Below, piece after piece: positions 58,902 to 64,000 of a stretch of DNA of 64,000 bases; the first letter of the stretch is position 1; every line of letters starts with the position of its first letter. The translations under genes and the position numbers were made by a program. Source of the DNA: Dillenia suffruticosa (Eukaryota; Streptophyta; Magnoliopsida; Dilleniales; Dilleniaceae); contig JAVTVX010000031.1 in assembly GCA_033439265.1 (NCBI GenBank), positions 18,582,001-18,646,000 on the forward strand, written 5' to 3'. The notes under the pieces were generated by a model. It made no database searches, was not told the DNA's origin, and saw nothing but the letters and a program-made list of their open reading frames with translations.

Positions 58902-60239
58902 TGTCAAACAACCAAAAATAAAATATCTACTTTAAACAATACGAATATAGCGCGAGTAGGGTCGTATCCACAGAGAACGGCGGATTTATCTCTTTCAAGG
59001 AAAATGAAAATATTGAGGGTTTTGATAAAATAATCTAAAATAACTAAGCAAACAAATTAATGAAAATTAACTACAATAAAATGATAAGAAAATATCAATT
59101 AAATGAAAAGTTATCAATTAAGAGAAAACCTAGGCAAATGAGTTATTTCCGCCTTGATATGTTTGATTGATCATCGATACAAAAATTACTCGATATTATG
59201 CGAATAAATTGGTTATACTCACTAAGTACCACGAAGCGACCAATCTCTCCGTACTTCTTCGGTAATCAAGATACCATCGTTAATTACTTATCTAATCGAA
59301 AGACAACCCAAGAGAGGCCATAAAATTATGTCAATTACCACTCCATTAAAAATACACAAATCTTGCTATTTTTAAATGGTAGTAGACTATTCTAGGGTTA
59401 TCAAACATAGGCCTCTATTTAACAATCTCAAAACAATCTAAACACTAAGCATAGAGATTAAATAAATACCCACAAATATCAAGCAAATAAGATCATTTAG
59501 ATCTCACAATCATTATTCATCAAGACTTCAATAATCCTTTGACTAGAAAAATAAATTAAAAACAAAGCATAATAAAAAGAAAACTCATAAAAAATGAATA
59601 TTGCTTCTAAGAAATGAAGAAAAGAACAAAGAGTTTCTCTCCCGGCTGAAGGTTGCTACTGTAGACGTGAATAGTACTGCCCCCAAGGGGCTGCCCGGCT
59701 GCCTCCTCCAAGGTTCTCTCCCTTCAAGGTATGGAATACTCCTATATATATAGGAGTAGAAAACCCTAAAGAAAATAGAATTTTTCCTATTTGTAAAAAG
59801 TAAATATTTCTAACCCTAATAACTACTAAATAAAAAGAAAGTAAAAAGTAAAATTCCTAAAACATAATATCTAACAAATTTACATCTTTAAAAATTTTCT
59901 TTCCTAAATATTAGGAATGGAATAAAATTTTTCAATATCTTCAATTCCATCCCAACTTCCTCTTGAATGTGTAACTAGGAAAGGAAATTTTTACTGCAGT
60001 AAATCTTCAAAACCTCTTGCTTGCCTCTTGAAATCCACATGCCCACGTGCTAATGAAAGAGCATTGCTGTCCAATTTTCCATACTTTACAAAATTGCTCC
60101 AATTTAGTTCATTTTTCTTCATTTTCCAAAATAAGTCTCCTCCTAAATCAAATGTCACAAAATATAAATATTAGTGTAATATTTATTCAAAAATAATACA
60201 AAATCAATCGCAAATATTATACTTATTTAAGCTCTATCA
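58902..60239 (-). repeat. 3' LTR of fossil B
   Basis: Direct repeat partner of 61621-63073 and inverted relative of the fossil A LTRs. Its right edge reads GCTCTATCA on the plus strand. Confidence 0.9.
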
Positions 60240-61620
60240 AATTCCCCCACACCTATATGATACTTGTCCTCAAGTATCTCTAACTAAAATAAAATTAAAA
60301 CTATCCAACCTATTTTTTTCTTCCAAACGTCCAAGTTAACAATTACTATAAAAGTCAAACCAAAAACACAATCGAAATAACAAGTATTTCACAGCATTCT
60401 GCACTAAAACAACCTCCATATGTCTCAACAGTCACTTATGAAATCAAAACAGCAAGATTCGATAATCCTCTCCAAGGGATCGCTCTAATGCACTCGAAAT
60501 GGTGAAGAATATTTCAACAACACTCAAATCAACACATTGGAATTTACATTACCATATGCTTGCAAATATATCAAATCTCCACCACTTAAAAATTAGAATT
60601 TTATGTATCAATCAAAATGTCTTTTATTTGGTTGTAATGGGGTTTGGGTAAAAGGTAGGATAAGGGGATATTTAAGGGTTAAAAACGTACCAAAAGAAAT
60701 ATATAATTAACTACATAATTCTCATAACATCGATTGATTTTTGCCTCAAGCAACCAATAAACAAAATTTGACTTCTTGCTCTTCAAATATATAGCCAACA
60801 GCAAACAATATACAAGATTTCAAATGATTTCTCAATTTTTCATAATTGAAGTATAAATAAATTTTCAATCAAAATACAATACTTCTCTTTTTCATCCACT
60901 TTTTTTTTCTTTTTTTTTTTCTTCTTTTTTTCGGCATTTTCTTTTTTTTTTCTTCTTTTTTTTTCGAACATATTTCATCTTCATGAAAATGTCAACATCA
61001 AAATTTCAATCATCATCTTTGTATTGAGGCGAATATAAAACCAAAATCATGCAATTAAATATATATATCTTTGGTACTAGGGTTTGAAACGAAGGCTAAA
61101 ATCAAAAACTAGGTGTTGTATTGAGTGGGTTTTAAAGAAGAAAAATGGTAAAAGCTCAAATTGGGTAACTAAGGGTTTATGAAATCAGGGTATGGATTTT
61201 AAGAAAGCCAAAAATTGGGTAAAACCTAAGTGCCTTTGTCATTTCAATGCATAAAATCCTATATGTGGTCTCGAAATGTATAACAATGCAAGTTCTAGAA
61301 TGTGCAATCCAAGTGTGATAATCACTCATCAAGAAAAATAATTTCGAGCACAAAGAATGAATTTGTTCGTTTATGGCTCAAAACCTCACTTTTTAAGTAG
61401 GGTTTGTGTCAAATCTTATATGTTCAATATTCAAAGAAAACTATTAAAGACATGAGAAGCCATTTCAAGCACAAAAGCCATTGATACAAGCCATTTTTCA
61501 TATATCTCTAGCCAACCAAATAGCATACATCAACAAAGAAAACTCAGAATTTTTTTTTAAAATTTTTTTTTTATTTTGGAAGAAACAAAATTTAAACTAA
61601 TAAAAAAAAATTCCGAGCTT
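60240..61620 (-). other. Internal non-coding part of fossil B
   Basis: AT-rich, without any coding remains. A purine-tract complement (AATTCCCCCACACC) lies next to the LTR at 60240. It is paralogous (inverted) to 52.56-53.94 kb. Confidence 0.8.
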
Positions 61621-63073
61621 TGGTGTGTTGTCAAACAATCAAAAATAAAATACTTACTTCAAACAATACGAATATAGCGCGAGTAGGGTCGTATCCACAG
61701 AGAACGGCGGATTTATCTCTTTCAAGAAAAATGAAAATATGGGGGGTTTTGATGAAATAATCTAAAATAACTAAGCAAACAAATTAATGAAAATTAACTA
61801 CAATAAAATGATAAGAAAATATCAATTAAAGGAAAAGTTATCAATTAAGAGAAAACCTAGGCAAAGGAGTTATTTCCTCCTTGATATGTTTGATTGATGA
61901 TCGATACAAAAATTACTCGATATTATGCGAATAAATTGGTTATAGTCACTAAGTACCACGAATCGACCAATCTCTCCGTACTTCTTCGATAATCAAGATA
62001 CCATCGTTAATTACTTCTCTAATCGAAAGACAACCCAAGAGACTCTCGTTGGATTTAATGTTCCGACAGCATTAAGATCTAGAGAGATCCAATTCTAATC
62101 AGTAAATTCCAATATGGATTTATTTAAATTAAATCCTACCGCTTGCGAGGCCATAAAATTATGTCAATTACCACTCCATTAAAAATACACAAACTTTACT
62201 ATTTTTAAATGGTAGTAGACTATTCTAGGGTTATCAAATATAGGCCTCTATTTAACAATCCCAAAACAATCATAAACACTAAGCATAGAGATTAAATAAA
62301 TACCTACAAATATTAAGCAAATAAGATTATTTAGATCTCACAATCATTATTAATCAAGACTTCAATAATCCTTTGACTAGAAAAATAAATTAAAAACAAA
62401 GTATAATAAAAAGAAAACTCATAAAAAATGAATATTGTTTCTAAGAAATGAAGAAAAGAACAAAGAGTTTCTCTCCCGGCTGAAGGTTGCTACTATAGAC
62501 GTGAATAGTGTTGCCCCCAAGGGGCTGCCCGGCTGCCTTCTCCAAGATTCTCTCCCTTCAAGGTATGGAATACTCCTATATATATAGGAGTAGAAAACTC
62601 TAAAGAAAATAGAATTTTTCCTATTTGTAAAAAGTAAATATTTCTAACCCTAATAACTATTAAATAAAAAGAAAGTAAAAAGTAAAATTCCTAAAACATA
62701 ATATTTAACAAATTTACATTTTTAAAAATTTCTTTTCCTAAATATTAAAAATGGAATAAAATTCTTCAATATCTTCAATTCCATTCCAACTTCCTCTTGA
62801 ATGTGTAATTAGGAAAGAAAGTTTTTACTGCAGTAAATCTTCAAAACCTCTTACTTGCCTCTTGAAATCCACGTGCTCACGTGCTAATGAAAGAGCATTG
62901 CTGTCCAATTTTCCATACTTTACAAAATTGCTCCAATTTAGTTCATTTTTCTTTTTTTTCCAAAATAAGTCTCTTCCTAAATCAAATGTCACAAAACATA
63001 AATATTAGTGTAATATTTATTCAAAAATAATACAAAATCAATCGCAAATATTACACTTATTTAAGCTCTATCA
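61621..63073 (-). repeat. 5' LTR of fossil B
   Basis: Starts TGGTGTGTTGTCAAACAA on the plus strand and ends GCTCTATCA at 63073, next to the CATCC target duplication. Confidence 0.9.
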
Positions 63074-63197
63074 CATCCTTACATCGTTTCTCATCAAAAC
63101 CTGAAAAGAGGAAATCAAGGGAGAAGAATAACTGGTCTCACGGAGAGGAAAATTGTGGAATGGATAAGGACTCAACTGACACCCATATACATGACCT
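63074..63197 (+). pseudogene. Start of the MAX2-like copy 3 (relic of first codons)
   Basis: After the target duplication, 63080-63170 matches the 5' flank of copy 2. ACTGACACCCATATACATGACC (in part, from 63175) matches the first codons of the copy 2 pseudogene (55739 onward). The match stops at about 63197, and sequence matching the 3' flank follows at once, so nearly the whole gene body has been deleted. Confidence 0.75.
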
Positions 63198-64000
63198 GAA
63201 AAGAAAGAATTTACCCGCTGCATAGTTCTCTCTCAGTTTATTCAATGCCAAGATGTAGGGGAAAAAAACCTGGTTTTATCCATATTGCAGAGGGGGGAAC
63301 TAAAAAGGCAACATGAATACCATTAGCTAGACTAGCTACTCGGTCACTAACAAAACAACATGGTAGCCATGGTAGACTAGATAATAAAGGTTTAAAGCGG
63401 CTTGCTAGGTGCACTCACCCCTTCCATGCAGAACATTGCTGTATTCAAACGAATGTGTTGGATAAATATTGCCCTCTGAATGTAACAACGATACCAAACT
63501 TTATAAATCAAAACAATGCAATATTATAAAACTTTGTCACATTGTTGTGTCATTATGGTATTGCTACCTAGGACTAGGACGTACACAAAATTTGTGGAAA
63601 TGCGCAGCGGCGTATGTGGTAATGTACATCGTTGTGTCATGTATGTGGTAATGTACATTGCAAAGAAGTAGAATGTCTTGGATGAAATGTTAGAGCATCA
63701 AGTTGGACATCATGGCGTTCACTTACTGCTCCACGTATGTTTAAGAATGCTGACATGGAGAATCATTTTTTTTTTTGTTGGTGAATAGACATGGAGAATC
63801 ATGCCAACGAAAGGAGGAGGGATTGTCACTTCCACTTCGAGCTTGAAAGTAAAAAAGGAAAGAAAAGTGAATGCAGGTGACCACTATTTTGTTGAAAGTG
63901 AACAAATCATTTTTTAGATAATTTTTGTTGTTTGGACAATTATCAAGTTTTTAATTCTATCAAATCAAATTAATCAAATATATATTTTTTAGATAATTTT
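63198..64000 (+). repeat. 3' flank of the MAX2-like copy 3, running off the window
   Basis: Paralogous to 57.2-58.0 kb and 46.4-47.8 kb. A T-run-bearing short insertion relative to the other copies lies near 63766-63790, with the words ACATGGAGAATCAT repeated on either side of it. A further short local duplication (TATGTGGTAATGTACAT) occurs at 63613-63659. The array may continue beyond the window. Confidence 0.75.

Larger units (their letters stand above)
58897..63078 (-). mobile_element. LTR-retrotransposon fossil B (same family as A), non-coding and broken
   Basis: The element spans 58902-63073 and lies in reverse orientation to fossil A. LTRs are at 58902-60239 (1338 bp) and 61621-63073 (1453 bp). 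Near-identical 5-bp target duplications flank it (TATCC at 58897-58901 and CATCC at 63074-63078; the unoccupied paralogue at 55.67 kb reads CATCC). The inside holds no gag or pol, only sequence paralogous to the non-coding 3' part of fossil A, so it is a non-autonomous, broken relative. The first ~240 bp of the LTR copies differ by about 5% by eye, so the insertion is of similar or slightly younger age than fossil A. Confidence 0.9.

Overview
The window is nuclear DNA of a flowering plant, most likely a eudicot. It is AT-rich with long gene-poor stretches, carries many (GA)n/(CT)n microsatellites, and holds plant-specific gene families: ALOG/LSH, trihelix, DUF4228/PADRE and a MAX2-like F-box/LRR fragment. 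Four host genes look intact: an ALOG/LSH regulator (5375-5965, +), a trihelix transcription factor (16900-17763, -), a DUF4228/PADRE protein (21025-21585, -) and an intronless PEX7 peroxisomal import receptor (38188-39138, +). They are independent genes and form no pathway or cluster.

The most striking element is a CACTA (En/Spm-type) DNA transposon at 23989-34030. It has 14-bp perfect terminal inverted repeats and a perfect 3-bp target duplication (TTA). Both of its genes are on the minus strand, and I could thread them through canonical splice sites without a stop: a four-exon TNP2 transposase (1164 aa) and a six-exon Ptta/En-Spm partner protein (424 aa). Its 5' end carries about 19 palindromic 31-bp units followed by a GC-rich block of three 141-bp repeats. 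This resembles the upstream and downstream control regions described for maize Spm.

From about 46.1 kb to the right edge the DNA is a decayed tandem array of three copies of a MAX2-like locus. Copy 1 keeps only 3'-flanking sequence. Copy 2 keeps about the first 60% of the gene with stops and a frameshift (55748-57085). Copy 3 keeps only the first few codons. Two LTR-retrotransposon fossils of one family (Ty3/gypsy, Athila/Tat-like) sit in opposite orientations in the paralogous 5' flanks of copies 2 and 3 (49090-55420 and 58902-63073). A 194-bp SINE lies in the 3' flank of copy 2 only.

The rest is intergenic. Features there are two local tandem duplications (about 11.94-14.14 kb and 42.33-44.09 kb), a 1.4-kb polypurine repeat block (35.63-37.06 kb), several decayed tRNA-derived SINEs and many microsatellites. 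No rRNA, tRNA or CRISPR array was found.
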